Assembly: GCA_934632155.1 (NCBI GenBank)
Contig: CAKTXZ010000001.1
Location: 124,001-188,000 of the forward strand
Direction: 5' to 3'
Source of the DNA: an uncultured Clostridia bacterium
GTDB taxonomy: Bacteria; Bacillota; Clostridia; Christensenellales; Aristaeellaceae
Length of the DNA stretch: 64,000 nucleotides
Shown here: one piece after another, positions 10,815 through 19,863 of the stretch
Layout: every line of letters begins with the position of its first letter
Position numbering within the stretch: position 1 is the first letter of the stretch
Program-made: the position numbers and the translations under genes
The notes under the pieces: model-generated
What the model was told of the DNA's origin: nothing
Databases searched by the model: none
Seen by the model: only the letters and a program-made list of their open reading frames with translations

Positions 10815-11116
10815 GGATACATCTTCCTTTCCGCAGGAAAACGCGCCGCCGAGTACGCGCGCGGGGAAAACGGACAATGGTTACCGTTCCATTTTATCAC
10901 GAACGCGCGCGAAAGGCAATGCGCTTGGCAAACGCACGGTGCGTGCGGCAGCGCGCCGGGGGGCGCTTGAAGGGACGCGGCAAAGCGGGCGGTCATACAA
11001 AAGCGCCCTGCTCCGCAGCAAACGTGCGGGACAGAGCGCATGCAAAGCGCAGCTTTCGTTTCAATTTTCCGGGCGTTTTAGCGCAAAGGACGCGCCTGAC
11101 GCGGGCGAAGCCGACA
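10815..11116. other. Gap between the permease gene and the two-component genes
   Basis: A 302-bp stretch. It holds the kinase promoter (10891-10919). No reading frame with protein-like sequence or a clear terminator for the transporter operon was found in the rest. Confidence 0.5.
10891..10919 (-). promoter_or_regulatory. Promoter of the histidine kinase/response regulator pair
   Basis: On the minus strand TTGCCT (10919-10914), a 17-bp spacer, then TAAAAT (10896-10891). It lets the two-component genes be expressed before the transporter is induced. Confidence 0.65.
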
Positions 11117-12043
11117 TCAGCCCTTCACGCTGCCCAGCGTAATGCCGGAAACAAAGTAGCGCTGCAGGAAGGGATAGACGCACAGAATCGGGATGGTAGC
11201 CACGATGATCTGGCTGCACTTGACGGTGCGGTTGGCCAGCAGGGCGTAAAGCTCGTAATCATCCGCCGACATATCCGCGACATTCATTTCAATGATGACC
11301 GAACGCAGATAAGTCTGCATGGGAATGCGGCTGGGCGTGGTGATGTAGAGCATGCCGTCGAACCATGCGTTCCAATGGTTCACGATGCAAAACAGCGTAA
11401 TGGTCGCGATGGCGGGGAGGGAAACGGGCAGATAAATCTGCACCAGCGTGCGGATATGCCCCGCGCCGTCGATGAGGGAGGCCTCCTCCAGTTCCTTGGG
11501 CACCTGACGGAAGAAATTGAGCATCAGCACCAGATTGAAAATCGGCAGCGCGCCGGGCAGCACCAGCGACCAGATGGTGTCGCGCAGGCCCAGCTTGGAA
11601 ATCAGCAGGTAATTGGGAATCATGCCGCCGCCGATGAGCATGGTGATGAAGAAATACCATGTGTAGACGCTGCGGAAGCGCAGCTTGCCGCTGTCCTTGG
11701 AGAGGGGATAGGCGGTCAGGATAATCATGAACAGGTTGATGCCGCCGCCCAGCACGATGCGCAGCAGGGACGTTTTGAAGGACGTCCAGAAGCTGGCGCG
11801 GGTGATGATATACTGATAGGCGCCCAGATTAAAGCCCATCGGCCAGAAGGTTACGCGGTTGGCGTCCACATAATAGCCGTCGCTGAAGGAAATGGCGATT
11901 ACGTTGATGAAGGGAAGCAGGCACATCAGCGCCAGCAGCACCAGCACCAGCGCGTTGACGACGCGGAAGATCTTTCGCCCCGTGCTTTCCTTAATTTTAT
12001 TTTTGTGACGGGGCATGACGATGGATTCCTTGCTCATACTCAT
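11117..12043 (-). CDS. Sugar ABC transporter permease, LplC/YtcP type
   Basis: A 308-residue inner-membrane permease of the MalG-like family used for oligosaccharide uptake. About six membrane spans are visible, beginning with VVNALVLVLLALMCLLPFINVIAIS. The ATPase-contacting EAA loop is ELEEASLIDGAGHIRTLVQIYLPVSLP. The C-terminus PFLQRYFVSGITLGSVKG is a hallmark of LplC-type permeases. The start at 12043 lies behind GGAGGAG. It is the third gene of the transporter operon, 15 nt after the first permease gene. The ATPase is not encoded here, so a shared MsmX-like ATPase elsewhere is expected. Confidence 0.92.
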   Translation of the reverse strand: MSMSKESIVMPRHKNKIKESTGRKIFRVVNALVLVLLALMCLLPFINVIAISFSDGYYVDANRVTFWPMGFNLGAYQYIITRASFWTSFKTSLLRIVLGGGINLFMIILTAYPLSKDSGKLRFRSVYTWYFFITMLIGGGMIPNYLLISKLGLRDTIWSLVLPGALPIFNLVLMLNFFRQVPKELEEASLIDGAGHIRTLVQIYLPVSLPAIATITLFCIVNHWNAWFDGMLYITTPSRIPMQTYLRSVIIEMNVADMSADDYELYALLANRTVKCSQIIVATIPILCVYPFLQRYFVSGITLGSVKG

Positions 12044-12058
12044 TGCTTTCTCCTCCCG

Positions 12059-12988
12059 TCAGAACAGACGATAATCAAAGAATTTGATCGCGACGTAATA
12101 GGACGAGGAGATAAACAGCAGCGAAACCAGCGATTTGAACATGCTTACCGCGGTGGCGGGGCTGTATTTCGCGCTTTCAAGGCCCAAACGATAGACCATG
12201 GTGTCAATGATATCGCCCGTTTCGTAGACGACGGGGTTATACATATTGTAAACCTGATCGAAGCCCGCGTTGAGCACGTTGCCCAGGCTCAGCACCATCA
12301 TCAGAACGATAATCATGCGCATGCCGGGCAAGGTAACGTGCCACGTTTGCTGCCAACGGTTGGCGCCGTCGATGGCGGCGGCTTCATACAGGGTGGGATC
12401 GATGCTGGTGATGGAGGCCATATAGACCACCGTGCCGTAGCCGAAATTCTTCCACAGGTCGGTCAAAATGATTGTGCCGCGGAAATAGCGGTTATCGCCC
12501 AGAAAGTAGATGGGCTGTACGCCGAAAAGCTGCAGGAACTGATTGACGATGCCGTTGGAGGGGGAGAGCAGATCGATGATGATGGAGCCGAAAATAATCC
12601 AGCTGAGGAAATGGGGGAAATAGACGATCGTCTGAATGGAGCGCTTGAGCTTGTTGCTTTGCAATTCGTTGAGCATCAGCGCCACCGTGATGGGAACCAC
12701 GAGCCCCAGAACGATTTTCCAAAAGGCGATGATGACCGTATTACGCAGAACGCCCATCATATTGGGCATGGTGAAGATGTATTCGAAGTTTTTCAGCCCG
12801 ACCCATTTCTGATTGCCGAACAGACCCTTGGCGGGAATAAAGCGCTGGAAGGCGATAATCAGGCCGCCCAACGGAATGTAATGAAAAATAAAGGTCATTA
12901 CAATGCCGGGAATCAGCATCAGGTGCAGCGGAATTTCATAGCCGGAAAACCGCCGCCGCCGGGGCTTCACAATCGTTCTTTCTGCCAT
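12059..12988 (-). CDS. Sugar ABC transporter permease, LplB type
   Basis: A 309-residue MalF-like permease. The start at 12988 (MAERTIVKPRRRR) is chosen because AAGGAGG lies 9 nt upstream, whereas the ATG at 12997 abuts it. Hydrophobic spans begin with LHLMLIPGIVMTFIFHYIPLGGLIIAF. The EAA-type loop is DPTLYEAAAIDGANRWQQTWHVTLPGM. Features such as YFPHFLSWIIFGSIIIDLLSPSNGIVN match LplB/YtcP family permeases, associated with complex polysaccharide-derived oligosaccharides. It lies downstream of the binding-protein gene, separated by a terminator-like hairpin. Confidence 0.92.
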   Translation of the reverse strand: MAERTIVKPRRRRFSGYEIPLHLMLIPGIVMTFIFHYIPLGGLIIAFQRFIPAKGLFGNQKWVGLKNFEYIFTMPNMMGVLRNTVIIAFWKIVLGLVVPITVALMLNELQSNKLKRSIQTIVYFPHFLSWIIFGSIIIDLLSPSNGIVNQFLQLFGVQPIYFLGDNRYFRGTIILTDLWKNFGYGTVVYMASITSIDPTLYEAAAIDGANRWQQTWHVTLPGMRMIIVLMMVLSLGNVLNAGFDQVYNMYNPVVYETGDIIDTMVYRLGLESAKYSPATAVSMFKSLVSLLFISSSYYVAIKFFDYRLF

Positions 12989-13003
12989 GCAGGTCATCCT
13001 CCT

Positions 13004-13046
13004 TCAAAAAATCTGTGTGTGGGCCGTTTGGCCGGCCCACACACAG
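13004..13046 (-). terminator. Intra-operon terminator/attenuator after the binding-protein gene
   Basis: On the minus strand a perfect 14-bp stem (13046-13033 with 13026-13013, arms CTGTGTGTGGGCCG and its complement) with a 6-nt loop runs into a T6 tract. It sits 21 nt after the binding-protein stop and 25 nt before the LplB start. It would let part of the transcription stop, giving more binding protein than permease. Confidence 0.8.
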
Positions 13047-13067
13047 AGGAAAAACCGGAACGTGGTA

Positions 13068-14756
13068 TTACTTCTTGGAATTCTGATACCAGTCGTTGAC
13101 TTCCTCGGTGATCTGCGTGCCGCCCATGGCGTCAAACGTCTTCAGCCAGGAAGCGAAGCCCTTGTCCACATCCTCTTCGCCGATGATGATCTTGATGAAC
13201 ATCTTGAGCTGTTCGTCCTTGATGGTGCTCCAGCGATCCTGCATCAATTCGCTCTGCGCGCCGAGGAAGGCGTCGTAATCGATGCGGTTGTCGTTAATCG
13301 CGTTGCCCAGCACGACCATGGGGGTGTCGGGGCCGTCGCCGAACATGTGCGCCCAGTTCCACTGAGAGGCCTCGGTGCCCGTGGTCAGGTTGGACCAGTA
13401 GGTGATGCCCTTGGCAACCAGCACGGAATCGTCGCCGGTCTTGAAGCGCTCAAGCAGGTTCAGGTAGGTGTTGTAGTTGTCCCAGGAGGAAACGGAGGCC
13501 TGGAAGGGCTCGAGGTTCTGCGCGCCGTCGTTGGAGAACCACCACGTGCCGTTGGTGATGCCGGAGATGAAGGTGAAATCGCACAGGGCGGCGATCATGC
13601 CGGCCACTTCGGGATGCTCGTAGTTGGCGTTGATAGCGAGCCAGCCGCGCTGGTTGGTGTTGAGGTACTGATGCACGGGCGTGCCGTCCGCGGAGGGAAG
13701 CTCAACGCTCATGGAATCCACGGTGTGATCCTTGTCCCACATCTTCTGGAAGGTGCCGTTCTGCCAGTGGCCGCCGTAGAGAATGCCGGCCTGACCGTTG
13801 AGGATAACGGCGGAAGCGTCGCTGTTGGTCTGCGTGATGAATTCGGGATCAATGTAGCCTTCGACATACAGCTCATGCAGCCAGCGGAGCGCGTCCTTCA
13901 CGGTTTCCTGCGTGCCGCCCCAGACCAGCGTTTCGTTGTCGTTGACCCAGAATTCGGGGTACGCCTTGAAGCCGGCGAAGATGCCGCGGGTGGCGTAGTA
14001 GAGGGACTTGTCCATCAGCAGGCCGTACATTTTGTCCGCGCCGTCCAGATTGGCTTCCTTGAACGCCTTCATGATGTTCTTCAGGTCTTCAAAGGTCTTG
14101 GGAGCTTCCAGATTCAGCTTCTCCATCCAGTCCTTGCGCAGCCACAGGTAGGAGAAGGTGTCGGTATCGGAGATGGAACGCGGAATGCCGTAAGCCTTGC
14201 CGTCATAGGTGGCCTTCTCCAGCATCTTGCCGCCGTCGGAATTGATAACGCCCTTCTGATGGGTGGTGAAGTACTTTTCGATCACTTCGTCCACGGGCAT
14301 AATCACTTCGGCCTCGGCCAGCTGCATCAGGTCGTCCTGCTTGCGGACGAGGAACATATCCGGAATCTTGTTGGCGGTGATTTCCAGACGCAGCTGCGCG
14401 TCGTAATCGCTGTCGATCTTCATCCAATCGTAAACGATTTCGATGTTGAGCGCGCGCTTGCAGGCGTCGACGTAGCGGTTGTTTTCCAGCGTCTCGCCCC
14501 ACCATTCCTTCCACGTGGCCATGTTGGTTTCCAGCGCGGCGGTATAGTAGTTCACGATGTGAACCGTGACGGTCTCGTCAAAGGGCTTGACCAGATTGCC
14601 TTCGCCGTATTTTTCTTCGTACCAGGTCTGCAGGTTGTCCACCAGCAGCTTCATCTGGTCTTCGTAGAAGGTGGGCTCGTGCTGGTCGAGCGCCAGCGCG
14701 GGAATGGCGGTGAGCAGCAGGCACAGCGCCATAGCCAAAGCAAACAGTTTCTTCAT
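13068..14756 (-). CDS. Extracellular sugar-binding protein of ABC transporter, LplA-like
   Basis: A 562-residue type-1 extracellular solute-binding protein that captures the substrate for the two permeases. The signal peptide is MKKLFALAMALCLLLTAIPALA, followed by LDQHEPTFYED. No cysteine follows the cleavage region, so it lacks a lipobox and looks like a type I signal-peptidase substrate, unusual for a Gram-positive binding protein. The mature part is Trp/Asp/Asn-rich (MATWKEWWGETLENNRYVDACK, GGHWQNGTFQKMW), as usual for LplA-type proteins that bind oligosaccharides. It is the first gene of its operon, behind a TTGCAG/TATAAT promoter and GGGAGG ribosome site. The substrate cannot be named from sequence. 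Confidence 0.9.
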   Translation of the reverse strand: MKKLFALAMALCLLLTAIPALALDQHEPTFYEDQMKLLVDNLQTWYEEKYGEGNLVKPFDETVTVHIVNYYTAALETNMATWKEWWGETLENNRYVDACKRALNIEIVYDWMKIDSDYDAQLRLEITANKIPDMFLVRKQDDLMQLAEAEVIMPVDEVIEKYFTTHQKGVINSDGGKMLEKATYDGKAYGIPRSISDTDTFSYLWLRKDWMEKLNLEAPKTFEDLKNIMKAFKEANLDGADKMYGLLMDKSLYYATRGIFAGFKAYPEFWVNDNETLVWGGTQETVKDALRWLHELYVEGYIDPEFITQTNSDASAVILNGQAGILYGGHWQNGTFQKMWDKDHTVDSMSVELPSADGTPVHQYLNTNQRGWLAINANYEHPEVAGMIAALCDFTFISGITNGTWWFSNDGAQNLEPFQASVSSWDNYNTYLNLLERFKTGDDSVLVAKGITYWSNLTTGTEASQWNWAHMFGDGPDTPMVVLGNAINDNRIDYDAFLGAQSELMQDRWSTIKDEQLKMFIKIIIGEEDVDKGFASWLKTFDAMGGTQITEEVNDWYQNSKK

Positions 14757-14780
14757 GCGGTAACCTCCCTAATCTCTTTT

Positions 14781-14802
14781 GCCGGGCGCGCATACGCCCG
14801 GC
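14781..14802 (-). promoter_or_regulatory. Stem-loop in the leader of the binding-protein gene
   Basis: GCCGGGCG and CGCCCGGC form a perfect 8-bp stem with a 6-nt loop in the transcribed leader, about 25 nt before the start codon. It could stabilise the 5' end of the mRNA. No U-tract follows. Confidence 0.45.
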
Positions 14803-14812
14803 GTCTACGATT

Positions 14813-14842
14813 ATTATATCGATTTTGCAGAGCTGCCTGCAA
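14813..14842 (-). promoter_or_regulatory. Promoter of the Lpl-type transporter operon
   Basis: On the minus strand TTGCAG (14842-14837), an 18-bp spacer, then consensus TATAAT (14818-14813). Confidence 0.7.
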
Positions 14843-14928
14843 GGATAAATTATTTACATTTTGGCCGAAATTTTTACTTATCAGCCATGAGGGACGACGC
14901 TCGGCGCGCATTGCCCCGCCGCCGCGGC

Positions 14929-14957
14929 TTGCCAAACGCATCCTGCGCGTATATAAT
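14929..14957 (+). promoter_or_regulatory. Promoter of the walJ-comEC-holA-rsmG run
   Basis: TTGCCA (14929-14934), 17 bp, TATAAT (14952-14957). It is divergent from the transporter promoter and 49 nt before the first start codon. Confidence 0.75.
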
Positions 14958-15005
14958 AGGAACGTCGGCGCATAAGCCCGCCGGCGCAACGAAAGAGGAG
15001 ACGAC

Positions 15006-15806
15006 ATGCGATTTACATTTTGCCCGCTTTTTAGCGGGAGCAGCGGCAACGCGCTGTTTATCGGCGCGGGCGATACGCGTATTTTGATCGACGCGGGCAT
15101 GCCGGGGCGCAGCATCGAAAACGCGCTGCGGCAGATCGGCGTATTGCCCGAAACGCTCAGCGGCATTGCCGTAACCCATGAACACAGCGACCATGTCAAG
15201 GGCGTGGGCATCCTGAGCCGCAAGTATCATCTGCCCGTTTACGCCAACGAGCGCACATGGAACGCCATGGCGCGCAGCGTCGGCGCGGTCGAAAAGCGGA
15301 ATGTCCGCGTCTTTTTGAACGAGACGGATTTTTATATCGGCGATCTTTCGCTTTCGCCCATTCCCATTCCGCACGACGCGGCCGACCCGGTGGGCTATCG
15401 GGTGTATTACGGCGGGCGCAGCGTGGGCGTGGCGACGGATATGGGGCATATGCAAAAGAGCGTGGTGCGGGCGCTGGCGGGCGTGGACGTGCTGCTGCTG
15501 GAGAGCAATTATGACCCGGCGCTTTTGCGGCAAAACGAGCATTATTCCGCCTATTTGAAGCAGCGCATTCTGGGCAACCATGGCCACCTTTCCAACGAGG
15601 CGAGCGCCGAAATGCTGCTCGCGCTTTATGAAACCGGCGTTCGGCAGGCGCTGCTGGGGCATATGAGCGGGGAAAATAACACGCCCGAGCTGGCGCTTTC
15701 CACGGCGACGGAGCGGCTGCGCCGCGCGGGGGTGGCGGTCAATGAGGAAATCGGTCTGGGGCTGGCGTGGCGCGACCGCGTGAGCCGGAAGTTTGAAATT
15801 GTGTAG
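15006..15806 (+). CDS. WalJ/YycJ-like MBL-fold metallo-hydrolase
   Basis: A 266-residue cytoplasmic metallo-beta-lactamase-fold protein. The N-terminus FCPLFSGSSGNALFI is characteristic of the YycJ/WalJ group. The metal motif THEHSDHVKG supplies three His and an Asp, and later ligands are in IPIPHDAADP, DMGHM and NHGHLSNE. WalJ proteins in Bacillota have been linked to coordination of cell division and replication and are predicted nucleases or phosphodiesterases; the exact substrate is not established from sequence. Unlike in Bacillus it is not beside walKR but heads a run with comEC and holA. Confidence 0.85.
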   Translation: MRFTFCPLFSGSSGNALFIGAGDTRILIDAGMPGRSIENALRQIGVLPETLSGIAVTHEHSDHVKGVGILSRKYHLPVYANERTWNAMARSVGAVEKRNVRVFLNETDFYIGDLSLSPIPIPHDAADPVGYRVYYGGRSVGVATDMGHMQKSVVRALAGVDVLLLESNYDPALLRQNEHYSAYLKQRILGNHGHLSNEASAEMLLALYETGVRQALLGHMSGENNTPELALSTATERLRRAGVAVNEEIGLGLAWRDRVSRKFEIV

Positions 15807-15821
15807 GGGAGGGAAAAAACA

Positions 15822-16532
15822 ATGCGGCTGCGAGTGCTGGGCTGTCACGGCCCTTATCCGTGCGCGGGCGGCGCGACGAGCGGATACCTGATCGAAAACG
15901 GCGACGCGGCGCTGCTGATGGACTGCGGCGCGGGCGTGCTGGGAAAGCTGACGGCGCTATGCGATCCTGCCGCGCTTTCGGGCGTGCTGCTGAGCCATTG
16001 GCATTTTGACCATTGCAGCGACCTGACGGTCATGGGCTATTATCTGGAGGCGGCGGGCGTGCGGCTGCCGGTTTACGCGCCGGGGGAGGATTGCCCGCCT
16101 GTGCGCGCGCTGCTGTCGCCCCGGGCGTTCGAGGTGCGTGATTATCCGGCGGGCGCGCTGGAAATCGCCGGGCTGCGCGTGACGACGGCGCCGGTGCGGC
16201 ACCCTGTTCCCTGCCGCGCGCTGCGCCTGACGAACGGCGAAAAAACGCTGATTTATACCGGCGATACGAACGATTGCCCCGGCCTTGCGGCCTTTGCGGC
16301 GGACGCGGACGCGCTGCTGGCGGACGCGGCGTTTCTGGACGGCGAATGGCGGGACGCGCTGCCGCATATGAGCGCGCGCGGCGCGGCGGTGTTGGCGCGG
16401 GATGCGCGGGCAAGGCGGCTGTATCTGACGCATCTTTCCCCGCGGCATGCGCCGGAAAGCTATGAGGAGGAGGCCAAGGCTGTTTTTGCCGCCGCCTCCG
16501 CCGTGCGTCCGGGCATGGTGATCGCGCTGTGA
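15822..16532 (+). CDS. MBL-fold hydrolase, YhfI/RNase Z-like
   Basis: A 236-residue metallo-beta-lactamase-fold protein related to the YhfI group within the RNase Z-like branch. The metal motif is SHWHFDHCSD, with Trp replacing the usual second residue of HxHxDH. Downstream ligands are in VRHPVPC, YTGDTND and the C-terminal LTHLSPRH. There is no long exosite arm as in true RNase Z. It lies 15 nt after the preceding gene behind GGGAGGG, and overlaps comEC by GTGA. The substrate is unknown. Confidence 0.8.
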   Translation: MRLRVLGCHGPYPCAGGATSGYLIENGDAALLMDCGAGVLGKLTALCDPAALSGVLLSHWHFDHCSDLTVMGYYLEAAGVRLPVYAPGEDCPPVRALLSPRAFEVRDYPAGALEIAGLRVTTAPVRHPVPCRALRLTNGEKTLIYTGDTNDCPGLAAFAADADALLADAAFLDGEWRDALPHMSARGAAVLARDARARRLYLTHLSPRHAPESYEEEAKAVFAAASAVRPGMVIAL

Positions 16533-18835
16533 AAATCCGCCCCTTCCACCACCAGCGGCCGCTTTGCGCCGTCGCGGTCTTCTTCGGCGTGGGCGTGCTG
16601 TGCGGCGCGCGCTTTGCGTGGCGGCCGGTGTGGTACGGGTCGGGTCTTTTGGCATGCGTGCTGGCGGCGCTGCTGCTGCGCGCCTGCGGGCGAAAATGCG
16701 TGGCGGGGCTGATGGGCTGCGCGTTGTTTGGCGGCATGCTGCTTTCCGGCGCGGCGGCGCATCCGGCGCTGCCGCCGGTTGGAAAATACGAGGTGTCGGG
16801 CGTGGTCAGCGCGGATGCGGAGCTGCGCGAGGAGGGGCGCGTGCGGTGCTATTTGGAAAACGTCGCGCTGCACGGCGACGCGGAGGCGATCTCCGGCCTG
16901 CGGGCGTACTGGACGTATACAACGGATGAAGAAGCGCCCTTTCTGCCGCTGGAGGGTGAAGCGGTGTCCTTCACGGCCAAGCTGTATCATCCCTCCGGGC
17001 AGATGAACCCGTATGGCTTTGATTTTGCGATGTATCTGCACCAGCGGGGCGTGACCGTCGGCCTGACGGGCGCGCGGGAGCCGAGCGTGACGGGCCGTCC
17101 CGGACGCGGCGCGCGCAGCCTGTGCTATCAGGCGCGCAAATGGCTGACCGGGCGCGCAAGGGCGGTGTTCGGTGCGGACAGCGCGCTGCCCGAGGCCATG
17201 CTGCTGGGCGTGAAGGAGCAATTGCCCGATGAAACGCAGCGCGCCTTCTCCGAAACGGGCATCGCGCATATTCTGGCGGTGTCCGGGCTGCATGTATCGC
17301 TGCTGACAGCGGCGCTGCTGCTGCCCTTCCGCGGCAGGCTGTCGCCGCGCGGACGGCTGCTGGCGACGGCGATTGTCACGGCGCTTTACTGCGCGCTGCT
17401 GGATTTTCCGGCGCCCGTGGTGCGCGCGTCTATCCTGATGACGCTGTGGCAGCTGCGGCGTGCGGCGCGCCGTGCGCCGGACGGGCTGACCATGCTGGCG
17501 GCGGCGTTTATGCTGATATTGATCCTTCGGCCGCTGGATCTGTTTTCGGTCGGCTTTCAACTCTCCTTTTGCGCCGTGCTGGGGATGACGGCCTTTGGTG
17601 CGCCGCTGCGCGCGCGGCTTTCCTTTTTGCGGCGCGACGGGCTGATAAACGCGGCGGCGACGACGATTTCCGCGTCCGTGGGGGTGGCGATTCCCTGTGT
17701 GCAGGCGTTTCACCGCCTTTCGCTGCTTGGCTTGGCCGTCAGTCCGATCGCCTGCGCGGCGGTTGGGGTGCTGCTGCCGGTTTATTTCGCGCTCCTGCTG
17801 ATCGGGTGTGTGTGGCTGCCGGCCGGACAGTGGCTGGCGGCGCCGGTCGCTGCGGCTACACGCTGGCTGGTCGCGGGCGTTCGGCGCCTGAGCGCGCTTC
17901 CCTTCGCATCGCTGCGGCTGCCCGGTCTGCCGTGGTACGTCGTGCTGGCGCTGGCGGCCGCCGGCGTGCTGGCCACGCGGTACGTTGTGCTGCCGGCGCG
18001 AAAAAAGGCGCTGTTGGCGTGCGTGCTGGCGGTGCTGTCGCTGGGCGTATGGGGCGCTGCGCAGGAGCGCGGCGTGCGGTATACGCAGCTTTCCGCCGGG
18101 CAGGCCGACGCGGCGGTGATTTGCGACGGGCGGGAAACCGTTGTGATCGATACGGGCGAATACGGCGGCGATTTGGCCAATTATCTGGCGGCGTACGGCC
18201 GTGGGATCGATCATCTGGTGCTGACGCATCTGCACGGCGACCATTGCGGCGGCGTAAAGCAGCTGCTGGAGGCGGAGGTGCCCATTCGCGCGGCGTATCT
18301 GCCGCAGGGCGCGCTGGCGGCGGAACTTGACGAAAGCGCCCGCGCGCTGCTTCTGGCGCTTGACGAGGCGGGCGTTCCAATACGTGAAATTGCGCGGGGC
18401 GATACGATTCAAACGCGGCGCGTGACGCTCACGGCGCTCTGGCCGCTGCGCGACGCGGTGCGTCCCGGACTGAACGCCAATCAAAGCGCGCTGGCGCTGC
18501 TGTGTGAAATGGACGGCGTGCGCCTGCTGACGATGAGCGACGTGGGGCAGCCGGGCGAGGCGTATGCCGCCGTGCCGGCGGACATGCTGAAGGTCGCCCA
18601 CCACGGCAGCAAAACCGCGACGGGCGCGGAGTTCCTCGCGATCGTTTCGCCGCAGGCTGCGGTGGTGAGCGCGAACGCGCCGGGAGGCGCGCTGCCGCAC
18701 CCGGACACGCTGGAAAGGCTTGCGTCGGCGGGGGTTTTCGTATACAATACAGGAGTGTCCGGCGCGGTTGAGGCGGTCGTCCGGGAGGACGGGTTTTCAA
18801 TCACGCCGTATCTGCGCAGTGGGGATGGGTCATGA
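16529..18835 (+). CDS. comEC: ComEC/Rec2 DNA-uptake channel
   Basis: Polytopic membrane protein of 768 residues that carries single-stranded DNA across the membrane during transformation. The N-terminal part holds two to three spans and an OB-like segment (GKYEVSGVVSADAEL). The Competence domain (about 215-500) has SETGIAHILAVSGLHVSLL and ten or so spans. The C-terminal MBL domain begins near residue 525 with LTHLHGDHCGG (about 566-575) and ends with KVAHHGSKTATG. The GTG start overlaps the previous stop. Full length and intact, so DNA uptake is possible, although no comEA or comEB is adjacent here. Confidence 0.93.
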   Translation: MKIRPFHHQRPLCAVAVFFGVGVLCGARFAWRPVWYGSGLLACVLAALLLRACGRKCVAGLMGCALFGGMLLSGAAAHPALPPVGKYEVSGVVSADAELREEGRVRCYLENVALHGDAEAISGLRAYWTYTTDEEAPFLPLEGEAVSFTAKLYHPSGQMNPYGFDFAMYLHQRGVTVGLTGAREPSVTGRPGRGARSLCYQARKWLTGRARAVFGADSALPEAMLLGVKEQLPDETQRAFSETGIAHILAVSGLHVSLLTAALLLPFRGRLSPRGRLLATAIVTALYCALLDFPAPVVRASILMTLWQLRRAARRAPDGLTMLAAAFMLILILRPLDLFSVGFQLSFCAVLGMTAFGAPLRARLSFLRRDGLINAAATTISASVGVAIPCVQAFHRLSLLGLAVSPIACAAVGVLLPVYFALLLIGCVWLPAGQWLAAPVAAATRWLVAGVRRLSALPFASLRLPGLPWYVVLALAAAGVLATRYVVLPARKKALLACVLAVLSLGVWGAAQERGVRYTQLSAGQADAAVICDGRETVVIDTGEYGGDLANYLAAYGRGIDHLVLTHLHGDHCGGVKQLLEAEVPIRAAYLPQGALAAELDESARALLLALDEAGVPIREIARGDTIQTRRVTLTALWPLRDAVRPGLNANQSALALLCEMDGVRLLTMSDVGQPGEAYAAVPADMLKVAHHGSKTATGAEFLAIVSPQAAVVSANAPGGALPHPDTLERLASAGVFVYNTGVSGAVEAVVREDGFSITPYLRSGDGS

Positions 18836-19863
18836 AGCATACGGAATTTTTTGCCGCCCTGAAGAAGGGGGAGATAGCGCCCTGCTACCTTTTTGAGGGC
18901 GAGGAGGAATATACCAAGCGTTCGGCGCTGCGCGCGCTGCGCGAACGCGTGGCGGGCGGGGATTTTGCCGCCATGAACGATACGCGGCTTGTCAATCCGC
19001 CGCCGGACGCGCTGATTGCCGCGGCGGAAACGCTGCCCTTTTTGAGCGACCGGCGGTTTCTGGAGATTCGGGACTGCGCGATGCTCGCTGCGGGCAAGGC
19101 CAAGGACTACGACGAGGACAGCGCCGTCAGGCGGCTGGACGAATACATGAATCATTTGCCGGATACGTTGTGCATGGTGTTTTATGCTTCGGGCAAGGCG
19201 GACGGGCGCAAGAAGCTTTACCAGATATTGAAGAAAAAGGCGCTCGTCGTCGCCTTTGACCCGCTGGACGACCGGGAGCTGACGCAGTGGATTGCCCAGA
19301 CGCTGGGCAGAGCCGGGAAACGGATCGGTCAGGCGGCGTGCCAGCGGCTGTGGTTTTCCGCCGGGCGCGATTTGACGCTGCTGGACAACGAGATCGGCAA
19401 GCTGATCGGCTATGCGGGCGAAAGAAACGAGATTACGGAGGACGATATCGCGGCGGTCTGCGTGCAGTCGACGGAGTATAAGGTGTTCGACATGGCGGAA
19501 ACGCTGCTGACGGGGCGGGGCGTTCAGGCGATGACCATGCTGCAGGCGCTTTTGCGCGACGGCGAGGACCGCATGACGCTGCTGGCGCTGCTGGGACGGC
19601 AGTGCAGGCAGCTGCGCTACGCCAAGGCGCTGGCGGCGCAGGGCGCGCAGCCGGGGGAAATTGCGTCCAAGCTGGGCGTTCCGCCCTTTGCGGCGCGCAA
19701 GACCATGAGCATGAGCGGGCAATATACTGCGGCGCAGCTGGCGGAGATGGCGAAAATGTGTCTTGATACGGAATATCAGGTGAAGAGCGGCCGGCTGATG
19801 GACGCGGGCGCGCTGGAGCGCGTGATGCTGACCATTCTTTCACTGCGGGAGGGAAAGGCATGA
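18832..19863 (+). CDS. holA: DNA polymerase III delta subunit
   Basis: A 343-residue clamp-loader subunit that opens the sliding clamp. The N-terminus (EFFAALKKGEIAPCYLFEGEEEYTKRSALRAL) matches the HolA family, followed by the AAA+-like and lid domains without a functional Walker A. Typical motifs: DPLDDRELTQWI, LTLLDNEIGKLIGYAG, ITEDDIAAVC and the C-terminal TEYQVKSGRLMD. ATGA overlap with comEC shows coupling; comEC-holA adjacency is common in Bacillota. It ends in an ATGA overlap with rsmG. Confidence 0.93.
   Translation: MKHTEFFAALKKGEIAPCYLFEGEEEYTKRSALRALRERVAGGDFAAMNDTRLVNPPPDALIAAAETLPFLSDRRFLEIRDCAMLAAGKAKDYDEDSAVRRLDEYMNHLPDTLCMVFYASGKADGRKKLYQILKKKALVVAFDPLDDRELTQWIAQTLGRAGKRIGQAACQRLWFSAGRDLTLLDNEIGKLIGYAGERNEITEDDIAAVCVQSTEYKVFDMAETLLTGRGVQAMTMLQALLRDGEDRMTLLALLGRQCRQLRYAKALAAQGAQPGEIASKLGVPPFAARKTMSMSGQYTAAQLAEMAKMCLDTEYQVKSGRLMDAGALERVMLTILSLREGKA

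Noticed and set aside
10877..13099. A 740-codon plus-strand frame opposite the permease genes
   Set aside because: The minus-strand permeases have complete membrane and EAA motifs. The plus frame is rich in His, Gln, Asp and Arg and looks like an antisense shadow.
12987..14975. A 662-codon plus-strand frame opposite the sugar-binding protein gene
   Set aside because: It is antisense to a protein with a clear signal peptide and family sequence, and no start signal is present.
16460..18700. A 746-codon minus-strand frame opposite comEC
   Set aside because: Extremely Arg/Gln/His-rich and antisense to a complete comEC.
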